Part shown: positions 1 through 8,100 of the stretch, piece by piece | Layout of the letters: every line of letters starts with the position of its first letter | How positions within the stretch are numbered: position 1 is the stretch's first letter | Translations under genes and position numbers: made by a program | From: Treponema sp. | GTDB lineage: Bacteria; Spirochaetota; Spirochaetia; Treponematales; Treponemataceae | Length of the DNA stretch: 42,977 nt | NCBI GenBank assembly: GCA_017651065.1 | Contig: JAGCDP010000032.1 | Span: forward strand, 1-42,977 | Direction of reading: 5' to 3' | Notes under the pieces: model-generated | Seen by the model: only the letters and a program-made list of their open reading frames with translations | The model's database searches: none | What the model was told of the DNA's origin: nothing

Positions 1-127
1 CGCCAGCGGCAGGATAAGTTTTCCTGTAAGCCGCCTTAATCATGTTCTCAATTGTCTGCCTGATTGAATCCTCGCTGATTCCTTTCTCTGCAGAAAGCGC
101 ACGGATTGCATCTGCCATTTCTGACAT
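1..127 (-). CDS. nusA: Transcription factor NusA, N-terminal fragment
   Basis: The minus strand from 127 encodes MSEMADAIRALSAEKG and continues out of the window. A GGAGG ribosome-binding site lies just upstream of the ATG, around 132-136. This matches the N-terminus of NusA, the RNA polymerase-binding elongation, termination and antitermination factor. Only about 42 residues are visible, so the S1 and KH domains cannot be checked. The call depends strongly on the position directly downstream of rimP, the conserved bacterial rimP-nusA-infB order. This is host chromosome and not phage. Confidence 0.85.
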   Translation of the reverse strand, partial: MSEMADAIRALSAEKGISEDSIRQTIENMIKAAYRKTYPAAG

Positions 128-141
128 ATCAAGCCTCCCTT

Positions 142-603
142 TTAATGTAAAAATTTTGCCTTTGCAATATCTGAATAAGGAATGTCTTTTGAACCTTCCT
201 TTGTTTTTAATACAAGATGTTCTGTGTCAGAACTTTCGATGGTTCCAGGAACCCAGTCGCCAACCTGCCTGTCCCAAACCTTAACTTCCCTTCCGGTAAA
301 GAATGAAAATTCAGCGGCATTGCGAATGGTACGCTCAAGCCCCGGAGAACAGACGCTCATGTAAACATTGTCCTCGCTTTTTCCAAGGAATGCAATCAGA
401 GCCGGCATAAGGGCGCGCTGAACCTTTGAACAGTCCGACACACCAATATCTTTTTTAGGGTCAAGCGACGCTATTACGGCGGTAACATTCACATTGCCCC
501 CCTGGGGAACAACCTGAAGTTCAATCAGACGGCAACCCGCTTCTTCTACAATGCGCGAGCTTTCCGTAAAATAAGGAATGGAGTCTGCAGCAATATATTC
601 CAA
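142..603 (-). CDS. rimP: Ribosome maturation factor RimP
   Basis: The 153-residue product has the normal RimP length and layout. An N-terminal alpha/beta domain (about residues 10-85, with the SDCSKVQRAL segment) is followed by a C-terminal SH3-like barrel (about 90-150). The family signature SPGLERTIR, with the usual S-PG-ER core, is at about residues 106-114. RimP binds the 30S subunit and helps its assembly in the cytoplasm. The stop codon lies 14 bp before the nusA start, so the two are co-transcribed. It is the last complete host gene before the prophage, whose left end is 147 bp upstream of the rimP start. Confidence 0.95.
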   Translation of the reverse strand: MEYIAADSIPYFTESSRIVEEAGCRLIELQVVPQGGNVNVTAVIASLDPKKDIGVSDCSKVQRALMPALIAFLGKSEDNVYMSVCSPGLERTIRNAAEFSFFTGREVKVWDRQVGDWVPGTIESSDTEHLVLKTKEGSKDIPYSDIAKAKFLH

Positions 604-649
604 ATCGAAAAAATACCCCTGCCCCGAAAATGAACCGGAGCCTAATAAT

Positions 650-675
650 AAAAAAGGAGCCGTTTGCGAGGCTCC
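650..675 (-). terminator. Leftward intrinsic terminator in host DNA
   Basis: GGAGCC (656-661) and GGCTCC (670-675) form a 6-bp stem around an 8-nt loop. Read on the minus strand, the stem is followed by a run of six T (650-655). It would end a leftward transcript arriving from the right, but no host gene lies between it and the element end at 750. The prophage has probably separated a host gene from this terminator. Confidence 0.7.
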
Positions 676-749
676 ATCTTAAAGAATATTAAAATGTTAT
701 ATTACATTAGCATTTTTTAGTAAATGTGTCAAGTAAATATAGGAAAAAA

Positions 750-778
750 TGTCAAAAAAACCCTTTAAAGTCAGATAT
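750..778 (+). repeat. Left terminal inverted repeat
   Basis: The sequence is TGTCAA followed by AAAAACCC and then TTTAAAGTCAGATAT. The outer 6 bp and the inner 15 bp match the right end in inverted orientation, with 8 unmatched bases between them in both. This two-block structure is typical of transposon ends, with a terminal cleavage block and an inner transposase-binding block. The host flank to its left is A-rich (GGAAAAAA). Confidence 0.8.
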
Positions 779-870
779 AAAGCAAAGAGTTGTTAGTTCA
801 TGTCGTCTTTACTAGCCACTCTTCCTTTACGAGTGGCTAAACATAAGGGGCAACCCTTTATGTTTTCCGC
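750..870 (+). repeat. Direct repeat, left copy (121 bp)
   Basis: Identical base for base to 42857-42977. It begins exactly at the element's left tip and includes the left inverted repeat and most of the structured leader RNA. The right copy is cut by the window end, so the true repeat may be longer. Confidence 0.95.
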
Positions 871-920
871 TTTGGCCGAAATGGGAAAGACGACATCCTG
901 TTTCGGCTTTTTTTATTTTT
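800..920 (+). ncRNA. Structured leader RNA with terminator upstream of the BRO gene
   Basis: Nested helices are visible. P1 is ATGTCGTCTTT (800-810) with AAAGACGACAT (886-896), a perfect 11-bp stem. Inside it, P2 is TAGCCACTC (813-821) with GAGTGGCTA (831-839). P3 is ACATAAGGG (841-849) with CCCTTTATGT (854-863), closed by a GCAA-type loop with one bulge. The 3' strand of P1 lies in the loop of the following terminator hairpin, so P1 and the terminator should exclude each other. That is an attenuator design. It does not match any riboswitch class I can recall. It could act in cis as a switch or, after termination, as a free small RNA. Confidence 0.7.
875..920 (+). terminator. Intrinsic terminator of the leader RNA
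   Basis: GCCGAAA (875-881) pairs with TTTCGGC (901-907) across a 19-nt loop, followed by TTTTTTTATTTTT (908-920). It ends one base before the AAGGGG ribosome-binding site of the first phage gene, so read-through is needed to express the early operon from upstream. Confidence 0.85.
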
Positions 921-932
921 AAGGGGTATTAA

Positions 933-1763
933 GTGGATTTGCCTAAAAACAGCACAAAAAACGCGGAAAACTTACCTGAAATTACAAGGAAAGCTTATAA
1001 TTCAAGCACCCTTTTAACAAAAACTGTCCAAACATGGGCATTCGGTGACTTACTTATCCGTACATTACAAATAGACAATGAATCGTATTTTGTCGGAAAA
1101 GACGTTGCAAAGGCATTGGAGTACAGGGCGGCAGACGATATGACAAGGTATCTTGATGATGACGAAAAGCTGATACGCTCAATTAGCGTAGCAGGTCAGA
1201 ATCGAGAAATGATTTTGATAAACGAACCGGGTCTTTATCATGCAATTTTTATGAGCAGAAAAGAGACTGCTAAAGAATTCCGGCGATGGGTAACAAATGA
1301 AGTTCTTCCAGCAATCAGAAAAACAGGCACATACACCTTAACGCTTGATGCAGAACTTGAACAAGAAAAAAAGCGTCTTGAAATCGCGCAGTTCCGTGCT
1401 AACAGATACATCCTTGAACACCTTGAAGAATTGGGAGAAAAGAAACTTTTAACCCGGTCTGCAATACAAAAAGTTGTCGGCAATGCGGCAGGCGACAATT
1501 CTGCCTCTGCTTTTTCTGATGAAGATATGCGTGTAAAAAACTTCATTTTTGAAACTTGCAAGGTTGTAGAAATTGGCTTTGTACCAGCCGCAGAACTCTA
1601 TGAACATTACGAAATCTGGAGCGGTGGAAATTGCCTTTCAAGAAATACCTTTGTCCGACGCGTTCAAAAAATCATGGGAAAATTCGTTGATTACAAACAA
1701 AAACGTGTAAATGGTGAATTAATGCTTGTTTTTACAGGAATTGAATTGCAGGAGGTAAAATAA
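933..1763 (+). CDS. BRO-N antirepressor-like protein with primase-type C-terminal domain
   Basis: 276 residues. The GTG start is chosen because AAGGGG (921-926) lies 6 bp upstream. Residues about 33-135 form a BRO-N (Bro/KilA-type antirepressor) domain, with FGDLLIRTLQIDNESYFVGKDVAKAL and NEPGLYHAIF segments and a conserved RRWVTNEVLPAIRKTG end. Such domains bind DNA and often relieve prophage repression. The last 70 residues (SRNTFVRRVQKI...YKQKRVNGELMLVF) resemble the C-terminal winged-helix tail of this element's own primase-helicase (TRNKFVRLLKRDY...YRQKKINNYPELVF). The stop overlaps the next start (TAATG). Regulation is probably through the leader terminator immediately upstream. No CI-like repressor was recognised. 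Confidence 0.75.
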   Translation: MDLPKNSTKNAENLPEITRKAYNSSTLLTKTVQTWAFGDLLIRTLQIDNESYFVGKDVAKALEYRAADDMTRYLDDDEKLIRSISVAGQNREMILINEPGLYHAIFMSRKETAKEFRRWVTNEVLPAIRKTGTYTLTLDAELEQEKKRLEIAQFRANRYILEHLEELGEKKLLTRSAIQKVVGNAAGDNSASAFSDEDMRVKNFIFETCKVVEIGFVPAAELYEHYEIWSGGNCLSRNTFVRRVQKIMGKFVDYKQKRVNGELMLVFTGIELQEVK

Positions 1764-2545
1764 TGGAAAAATTATTTTTAACGGATGGATTTGTGGATTT
1801 TTTAGGACATAGACCAGTTTTTCACCATACAACCCCATGCACAGAAAAGGAAATTTTGCCATATACTATAGACCAAATCAGAATGCCTCACTCTCAAGGG
1901 TATCTTGCAGAAATTCTTTCAACGATAATACCTGATGAAAATACGCGTCAGACATTCCTTTATTTTTTGTCTCTTATACCTTCTGGCATTTCCAATAAAT
2001 ATAGCTTACTGCTTTTGGGCAATGCCCGAACCGGCAAAAGCCTTTTATGCAAAATCTTACTTCATGCTTTTGGTAAAACAGCCAGTGTACTGCCTGCTGA
2101 AACTTTTTGCTATAAAGAAAAAACTCCCCTGGCTGCCTACGTTGCTCTGGATAACAAAAACGTTGCGATATTGGATGGCTTAAACCACGAAAGAGTTATT
2201 GATTCTGACACTTTTCATCATCTTACCGCAAGCAATGTTATCTCATATCGCCGTTTGTACTCAAATGAGGAAAGGAGATTTTCTCCTACAGCGCAAATTC
2301 TAATGACCTCATGCTATCCTGTTAAGTTCAGTCCACTGGCACCTGGCATACAGGACAGGTTAATTGTCGTTCCGCTTGAGCATTGTGTTTCTTTTCCTCC
2401 TAACTTCATTCATGCGGCCATGAACGAAGCTCCGTTCCTTATCTGGCATTTGATAACACGCTATATACACTTGCGTGATAATTTGCATGGAGAAATTCCT
2501 ATATCCTACAAGTGCCTTGCAGCAAATAAAGAAATGTTTGCTTGA
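1763..2545 (+). CDS. SF3 (D5-like) helicase domain protein, short form
   Basis: 260 residues. The start overlaps the BRO stop and is preceded by GGAGG. A Walker A motif (GNARTGKS, about residues 87-94), a Walker B-like NVAILDGLN and a sensor-like segment QILMTSCYPVKF mark the superfamily 3 helicase core used by phage and plasmid replication proteins. It ends in NLHGEIPISYKCLAANKEMF, which parallels NLHGEIPLSPECEGYKGRY in the large primase-helicase at 5191. It therefore looks like a paralogue lacking both the primase region and the C-terminal winged helix, and a similar winged helix sits on the BRO protein just upstream. Whether it is an active helicase or a loader or regulator is unknown. Confidence 0.7.
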   Translation: MEKLFLTDGFVDFLGHRPVFHHTTPCTEKEILPYTIDQIRMPHSQGYLAEILSTIIPDENTRQTFLYFLSLIPSGISNKYSLLLLGNARTGKSLLCKILLHAFGKTASVLPAETFCYKEKTPLAAYVALDNKNVAILDGLNHERVIDSDTFHHLTASNVISYRRLYSNEERRFSPTAQILMTSCYPVKFSPLAPGIQDRLIVVPLEHCVSFPPNFIHAAMNEAPFLIWHLITRYIHLRDNLHGEIPISYKCLAANKEMFA

Positions 2546-2567
2546 TAGGGAGGAGGGGTAATAAGTT

Positions 2568-2825
2568 TTGTATAAAAAAGTTCTTAATCCAAAACCACAC
2601 CGCAATAATTTTTGCCATGCAGTTTACGTAGACGGCAGATATTATTCTTCCCTGTTTCAAGCTGCAATTGACTTTGAGTTTAGCTATTGCGGCTTTTACA
2701 CAAAAGTTATGAAACACGACGGTCCTGTTTCTTACAGTGGCCATCAAGTAGTTTTGATGTCTTGGGTGGAATCTCACCCGGAATATAAATTACCGGAAAA
2801 CCCGGAAGGAGAAAACTATGAGTGA
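2568..2825 (+). CDS. Small hypothetical phage protein
   Basis: 85 residues from a TTG codon preceded by GGAGGGG (2551-2557). No ATG is available and the frame is open. The sequence is rich in aromatic residues and has a central VYVDGRYYSSLFQAAIDF segment of the kind seen in small phage proteins of unknown function. The stop overlaps the ssb start by 8 bp, so it is translated in the replication operon. I recognise no catalytic motif. Confidence 0.6.
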   Translation: MYKKVLNPKPHRNNFCHAVYVDGRYYSSLFQAAIDFEFSYCGFYTKVMKHDGPVSYSGHQVVLMSWVESHPEYKLPENPEGENYE

Positions 2826-3276
2826 TATAAATGCACTTTTTTTGCAAGGCAGGCTTACAAAAGACGCTTCAATGAATACGATGAGTAACGGCAGTTGCGT
2901 TGTAACACTTTCATTGGCAAGCAACAAAGACTATCAAGACCGTAATTCAAAACAATGGGTAAAACAGACACATTTTTTTGAAGTCAGCTATTGGGGCGAA
3001 CCTGCAAAAAATAACCTTGCAGAATTCACGAAGGGGCGTGAAGTTATAGTTGAAGGGGAACTCAGAACATCTTCATGGGAAAAAGACGGCAAAAAATATT
3101 CACGAATGGAAATTCGTGCAAACCGTGTAAAACCGTTGCGCAGACCAGGAGAGGGAAAAAGAATTGATTCAAAAAACGCATCCGGCTCTGCCTATCCAGA
3201 TGCACCCGAAGCACCAAATTTTGATGAAATTTCACCGCGGCAATATGACGAAAACGGCGAACCAATACCATTCTAA
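2818..3276 (+). CDS. ssb: Single-stranded DNA-binding protein
   Basis: 152 residues. The N-terminal OB fold (about residues 5-108) shows family features: ALFLQGRLTKDA at the start, VVTLSLASN, WVKQTHFFEVSYWG and the VIVEGELRTSSWEKDGKK strand pair. A disordered, acidic linker follows and ends in DENGEPIPF, close to the DDDIPF-type tip through which SSB recruits replication partners. It coats single-stranded DNA during phage replication. Its position between helicase genes and the partition genes fits an autonomous replication module. Confidence 0.93.
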   Translation: MSDINALFLQGRLTKDASMNTMSNGSCVVTLSLASNKDYQDRNSKQWVKQTHFFEVSYWGEPAKNNLAEFTKGREVIVEGELRTSSWEKDGKKYSRMEIRANRVKPLRRPGEGKRIDSKNASGSAYPDAPEAPNFDEISPRQYDENGEPIPF

Positions 3277-3289
3277 AAGCACCAAACCA

Positions 3290-3305
3290 AAAGCGGAAAA
3301 CATAA
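3290..3305 (+). promoter_or_regulatory. Leader-RNA-complementary stretch overlapping the parA ribosome-binding site
   Basis: AAAGCGGAAAACATAA is the exact reverse complement of 858-873 in the leader RNA. It runs into the parA Shine-Dalgarno (AAGGAG, 3304-3309). A 12-nt version also precedes the transposase Shine-Dalgarno (42753-42764). It could be an antisense-RNA target or a shared operator. Confidence 0.55.
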
Positions 3306-3315
3306 GGAGTGTATT

Positions 3316-4032
3316 ATGATACTTACAACAACAAACAAAAAAGGCGGAACAGGCAAGACAACGCTAAACATATTGCTTGCAGAGTTTTTGTACCGCCACG
3401 GTCAGAAAGTTCTTATTATAGGCTTAGACCCGAATTGCAGTATTTCCGAAGTTTACGGAAAGGTTCTGCAAGACCAGAATTCAAAACTTCTTCTTACAGG
3501 CCGCGATGTAGAAGCGTACCTGCTAAAAGAACACACAAGTGGGGGAACGCTTTCTATAATCCCGGAAGATCTGGATTTGTCCATGCTTTCAAACATCATG
3601 GACACAAAGCTAAAGCTGGAAATCCGCCGTCAAAACTTTGTGCAAAAATATGACTACATAATCATAGACCCACCGGGAACATGGAATGCACAGACAAGGA
3701 ACGCTGTTTTTGCAGCTGACACAATCATTGTAAGCGGCAAATGTTCACCCTTGGATTACAAGGCAACGCTACAATATATGGACACTCTGCAAGAATGTTG
3801 CCTGGATTCAGAAGTGTTTGTTGTCTGCAATGCTTACAATAAACAGCGTGATCCGGGAAACATTTGGGCACAGTACCAACAAACCTTCAAGGATTTTCTT
3901 ATTCCAGAACCAATTCCGCTTGTAAACAGTTTTCAAAAACTGGTACAGAACCCGGAATATTCAATCCCCTCAGCCGTGGAAAAGCGCATGATGAATTTTA
4001 TTTCAACCGTAACAGGTAAGGAATGGGTGTAA
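3316..4032 (+). CDS. parA: ParA-type partition ATPase
   Basis: 238 residues. It has the deviant Walker A motif KKGGTGKTT (about residues 9-17) with the signature lysine, a LIIGLDPN motif A' and the Walker B segment YDYIIIDPPGTWN. This is a ParA/MinD/Soj-family P-loop ATPase without an N-terminal helix-turn-helix, so it is probably not an autorepressor of the P1 type. ParA forms ATP-dependent patches on the nucleoid that move ParB-bound DNA. The gene overlaps parB. Translation may be controlled by the leader RNA complement that covers its ribosome-binding site. Confidence 0.9.
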   Translation: MILTTTNKKGGTGKTTLNILLAEFLYRHGQKVLIIGLDPNCSISEVYGKVLQDQNSKLLLTGRDVEAYLLKEHTSGGTLSIIPEDLDLSMLSNIMDTKLKLEIRRQNFVQKYDYIIIDPPGTWNAQTRNAVFAADTIIVSGKCSPLDYKATLQYMDTLQECCLDSEVFVVCNAYNKQRDPGNIWAQYQQTFKDFLIPEPIPLVNSFQKLVQNPEYSIPSAVEKRMMNFISTVTGKEWV

Positions 4033-4928
4033 ATATGGGAAAGTTTTCAAACAACAATATGACCGTACTAAAACTTTCGCTTTCGCAGCTTACGGAGCAA
4101 ACTGGCAATGTCCGTAAGGAATACGATTGGGAAGAAATCAAGAATCTTGCAAAAAGCATACAAGAACACGGCTTGCTTAATCCAATAACCGTAAAACCGG
4201 GCGTTTTAGATGATAAAACAGGAAGCCTCAAATATGAAATTGTTTGTGGACACCGTAGGATTCGTGCAATTCAAGAGCTTCAAAAACAGGGCGTTGATAT
4301 TGGACTTATCGAATGTTGTGTCCGCACAGGCAACACATGGACACTGCAAATGGTGGAAAACATTCAGCGCACGGAACTTTCTGCCCAGGACAAAGAACAG
4401 GCCATTTCTGAAATGCTCAAAAAAGGACTTTCCCAAAAAGAAATTGCAGACATGCTTGCAAAACCAATCAGTTATGTTTCTGATATTATTGCAGGGACAC
4501 GGGTTAGACAACAGGCAGAAGCCGCTGGCGTTGATACAAGTTCATTAAAAACCCGCGCTCTTGCACAACTCAGAAGCGTTGATGCAGAAAAGTTGCCTGG
4601 TAAAGTGCAGGAGCTGAACGAAGCCGGTGGAACAAATGCAGCTGCAACAAAAATTTTGCACGAATACAAAACTGATAAGCAAGAAAATGAAACCCCGGAT
4701 TTTGATGAAAGTACCAGGGAAAAAACAGAAGAAAACATAATTACTCACATGAGTAATGCAGAGCCTAAGTATTTAGATTGGAATGAATACGAAGAAAATT
4801 CATATCCGCTTAAGTTAAAAGTTGCATTCGAAAGCATTTCGGATGCAATCCGCTGTGTAGATTTTATCCAGAAGAATTTTTTCAATATTGCGTATGCAAC
4901 AAAAAACTTCCACAAAGGTAAAGAGTGA
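4023..4928 (+). CDS. parB: ParB-type centromere-binding protein
   Basis: 301 residues from the ATG at 4023; a second ATG at 4035 is possible. The N-terminal ParB/Spo0J CTPase-type domain (about residues 12-115) contains IQEHGLLNPITVKPG and VCGHRRIRAIQELQ, the CTP-binding GHRR box. The segment VENIQRTELSAQDKEQAI leads into a helix-turn-helix (KGLSQKEIADMLAKPISYVSDII). The C-terminus is less conserved, as expected for dimerisation. It should bind palindromic parS sites. One candidate site lies inside this gene (4740-4757) and four are elsewhere in the element. It is coupled to parA and to the next gene. Confidence 0.9.
   Translation: MGVNMGKFSNNNMTVLKLSLSQLTEQTGNVRKEYDWEEIKNLAKSIQEHGLLNPITVKPGVLDDKTGSLKYEIVCGHRRIRAIQELQKQGVDIGLIECCVRTGNTWTLQMVENIQRTELSAQDKEQAISEMLKKGLSQKEIADMLAKPISYVSDIIAGTRVRQQAEAAGVDTSSLKTRALAQLRSVDAEKLPGKVQELNEAGGTNAAATKILHEYKTDKQENETPDFDESTREKTEENIITHMSNAEPKYLDWNEYEENSYPLKLKVAFESISDAIRCVDFIQKNFFNIAYATKNFHKGKE
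4740..4757. promoter_or_regulatory. parS-like palindrome 1 (inside parB)
   Basis: Arms ATTACTCA and TGAGTAAT flank a CA centre. It shares TACTCA-NN-TGAGTA with four other sites in the element. Chromosomal parS (TGTTTCACGTGAAACA) has the same kind of centre. Confidence 0.6.
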
Positions 4929-5173
4929 TGGAACCGCAGAAAGTCAAATGGCACTTTATTTATTCAGAAACTCTCAAACAACGCATTGCTTATGATGAAG
5001 TGTCAGGCTGGCTTTTCTGCAAAGACGGCACAAAGTACAGCCCGCAGGAATTAAAGCTGATAACTGCAAATTTCACAAAGTCGCACGAACTCCCGCTGGC
5101 TGTACATCTCTTGAAAAAAGAATTTGGCGGTGAAATCGTATCTTGCAACACAGAAAATGGGGGGGGGCATTAA
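4928..5173 (+). CDS. Small hypothetical protein ending in a poly-G tract
   Basis: 81 residues. ATG 4928 overlaps the parB TGA. The product has no motif I recognise (MEPQKVKWHFIY...KKEFGGEIVSC). Its last codons run through nine consecutive G (5159-5167), giving NGGGH before the stop. One G fewer, or two more, would instead give a C-terminus reading IKPLVK with a stop at 5187-5189, directly before the primase ATG at 5191. The tract length may therefore affect both this C-terminus and translational coupling to the primase. Confidence 0.6.
   Translation: MEPQKVKWHFIYSETLKQRIAYDEVSGWLFCKDGTKYSPQELKLITANFTKSHELPLAVHLLKKEFGGEIVSCNTENGGGH
5159..5167 (+). repeat. Poly-G tract, 9 bases
   Basis: Nine consecutive G, rare by chance in moderately AT-rich DNA, at the 3' end of an open reading frame and 24 bp before the primase-helicase start. 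Homopolymeric G tracts are classical slipped-strand sites and are known to vary in Treponema. Confidence 0.9.
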
Positions 5174-5190
5174 ACCTCTTGTAAAATAGT

Positions 5191-8100
5191 ATGAAGTTTT
5201 CAAAATATAAAAACAATTTGTTGCAATACTTACAGGCAAAAGGGATTGAAGCCAGTAAGCCCGGCTTAATCCGCTGTTTTTCCCCCTCGCATGAAGACAA
5301 GAACCCGTCTTGTGAAGTTTTTGAAGACCACTTTAAATGTTATTCGTGTGGCATTCATGGTGATATTTACGATGCTGTAGAAATATTACAGGGAATCGCA
5401 GATAAGGCTGAACAATACAAGGAAATCGAACGCATTTTTGGCGGCGCATCAACAACGCCTGTTTTGCCTAAAAAATCCGCTCCAAAAACACGCAAAACAG
5501 AAGATTTTGCGACTGATCCAGATTGTGTTAAAAAGCTGGCAGATTATTTCAAACGCCATAAATCACGCAATGAAGAAGTTACAAAGTATTTAAACCGCCG
5601 GGCGCAGATTAAAACAAACAATCAGCTTCAATCATACCCTGTTGAAGTGCGCGACCGCATGGTAAACTATTTTTTCTACTGGCCCGGCTACACCATCGCC
5701 GAAGCTGAACTTGGCTGGCAGACGCTCGTTGGCGCGGGCATCCCCGGACGCAATCCCGAAAAAGGAAATAAAAGTCTTTGGGAAGCAAGCGGCGTAGTTT
5801 TCAAGGGCTTTTCTGGCTTTAAGCTCAATTATTATTTAGGCGGCAAAAGCAATAAAGTAAATACAAAAGGAATAAGCCCTTTTCCAATGCCAGGACTTTT
5901 GCCAAAAGAAAAACCTGTTGTTTTTGTTGAAGGTGAATTTGACGCTATCGCTTGCCGTGCAGCTGGAATTGAAAACGTTTATTCAACTTGCGGCGTAAAC
6001 GGTCTTACAGAACCAAAGGCACAGGAATTTATTATTCCTAACAACATTCCAGAAATCACTTTTTTTGCGGACAAAGACAACGCGCAGAATAATTATATCG
6101 GTCAAAAAATGTTCGGTTTAATACCTTTTGCCGAAACCGACAAATACAAAACAAGCATTCCCGAAAAGCTCTTAAAAGCTGGATTCAAAGGACAAATCAA
6201 AGTTGCAATTTTGCCGGATAATGTGCCATACAAAGACACAGACGAAGCAATTCTTGCAGGTCGTGCAGATCTTGTTATTGAAGCAATCAAAAATGCGCAG
6301 CTTTATAAAACGCCGGAAGTAAAAAAAGAGATTCACGGCACTCTATGGCTTGATTATGACACATTGAGCATTAAACGCTTGCGCTCGCTTCTTAAAAAAG
6401 TTGAATATAACTCACTGGACGAAGAAGACACAGAACTTTTTGCGCTTGCCTGTGTTAAGGCTTGTAAAAACAAAGAGACAATAAACGAAATCTTAAAATG
6501 GGGCGAAGGCAATATAACTGTTAAGCAGCTCGAAAAAAAATCGAATATTACCCCCTATTTTATTCTTGAAATATGCGAAAAATACGGCGTTTCAAACTAC
6601 TTGCGCCGTGAACTTGAAAAAGCACTTATTCCGGCAAGTGAAATCTTGCGCAACATAAAAGAACAGCAAACCATTGTTTCCATTGATTATGACAAAATGG
6701 AAAACGATGTTAATTTTTTGCAGTTCCTAAATACGCAGGGTGTACGCTCTGCCGCTCTTACAGTTGCATCCGTGTTGCAGGGCCGCTTAATTTATGTTGA
6801 ATGTGAAAAACGCTGGTATTTTTTCAACGGTCATGTTTGGGTTCGTGAACCAGACGCACCAGGCGCAGCTTATACAATTCTGCTTAATCTCATGCTTAAA
6901 TATCTTGAAAAGCATTTTGATAAAAAAAGCCTTATAAACGACCTTGTTAAAAAGCTGGAAGGTCGCCGTTTCCGTGTAGAACTTGCCCAGGATTTGTCCG
7001 GCTTAAAGCCCGATGTATTCCGTGAAAATGTTCCTTTTGACGGCCCGCAAATGCGCGAAACGCTCACACTTTTAGATTGTGTAGTAGATTTTTCTGGTAA
7101 AGAAATCGAATACAGAAAAAGCCGCCCGGAAGAATACCGCCGCGAAATGCTGCCATACAAAGAAGAAGAATTACGCAAAGCTGGAAAGCCGGAAAAGTTT
7201 CTGGAGTTTATGAAGGGCAATTTCAAAGACGAAAAAACGCTTCAAACCTTGCTTTATTATTTATCGCTCGTCCCCAGCCGTAACACTGGCTTTAAATACG
7301 GCGGCATTTTCTTAGGAAAAGGCGGCACGGGTAAGTCTACAACCTGTAACATTGTAGAAGAAATATTTAAAGGAATGTGCGCCCGAGTAAAATCTGATGT
7401 ACTTGTTTCAACAGGATTCAAACGCGCAAGCGGAAACGAAGCAAACCCAGAAATCGCAAAGCTGGAAGGCAAATGCTGTGCATTCGCACAGGAAACTGCC
7501 CGCAACGCTTCACTTAACACATCTTTCTGGAAAGAGCTTACAGGTGGCGACACTCTAACAGCCCGTGGATTGTATCGCGATCCGCACGACTTTATTCCAA
7601 CCGCGCAAATTATTATTGCATCCAACTATTCGCCAAACTTTGACGCTCACGATGAAGCTGCAATTTCCCGAATGGTTGTGATTCCGTTCAATATCCAGCA
7701 CAAAAAAGGCGAAGGCGGCAAAACCGCAACAGGTTTTATAAACTATTTACGCCCGGAATTTCCGGCTGTTGTCAAATATTTTATGGAGTTTTATATAGAT
7801 TTGAACATCAATCTGCATGGTGAAATTCCGCTTTCCCCGGAATGTGAAGGCTATAAAGGCCGCTATATCGAAGAGCAGAAAACAGACCTCGATAAATTTG
7901 TTAATGATTGCCTGGTATTTGATTTGTCCGGCGGAATCTATACAGAAGTTCAAAAGGCCTATGAATGTTATTTGAAATATTATGGTCTTTCAGACGAAAG
8001 CAAAGAAGCCTTGACCCGCAATAAGTTTGTACGCTTGTTAAAACGCGATTATCGTGAAATTGACTACCGCCAGAAAAAAATAAATAACTATCCGGAACTT

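Noticed and set aside
750..870. The 121-bp direct repeat as attL/attR of a site-specific integrase
   Set aside because: No integrase is present, the repeat begins exactly at a transposon-like tip, and the right copy is preceded by the inverted partner of that tip. An end-to-end join explains it better.
800..920. Known riboswitch or T-box classes for the leader RNA
   Set aside because: No T-box sequence and no core motif of the riboswitch classes I can recall; left as an unclassified structured leader.
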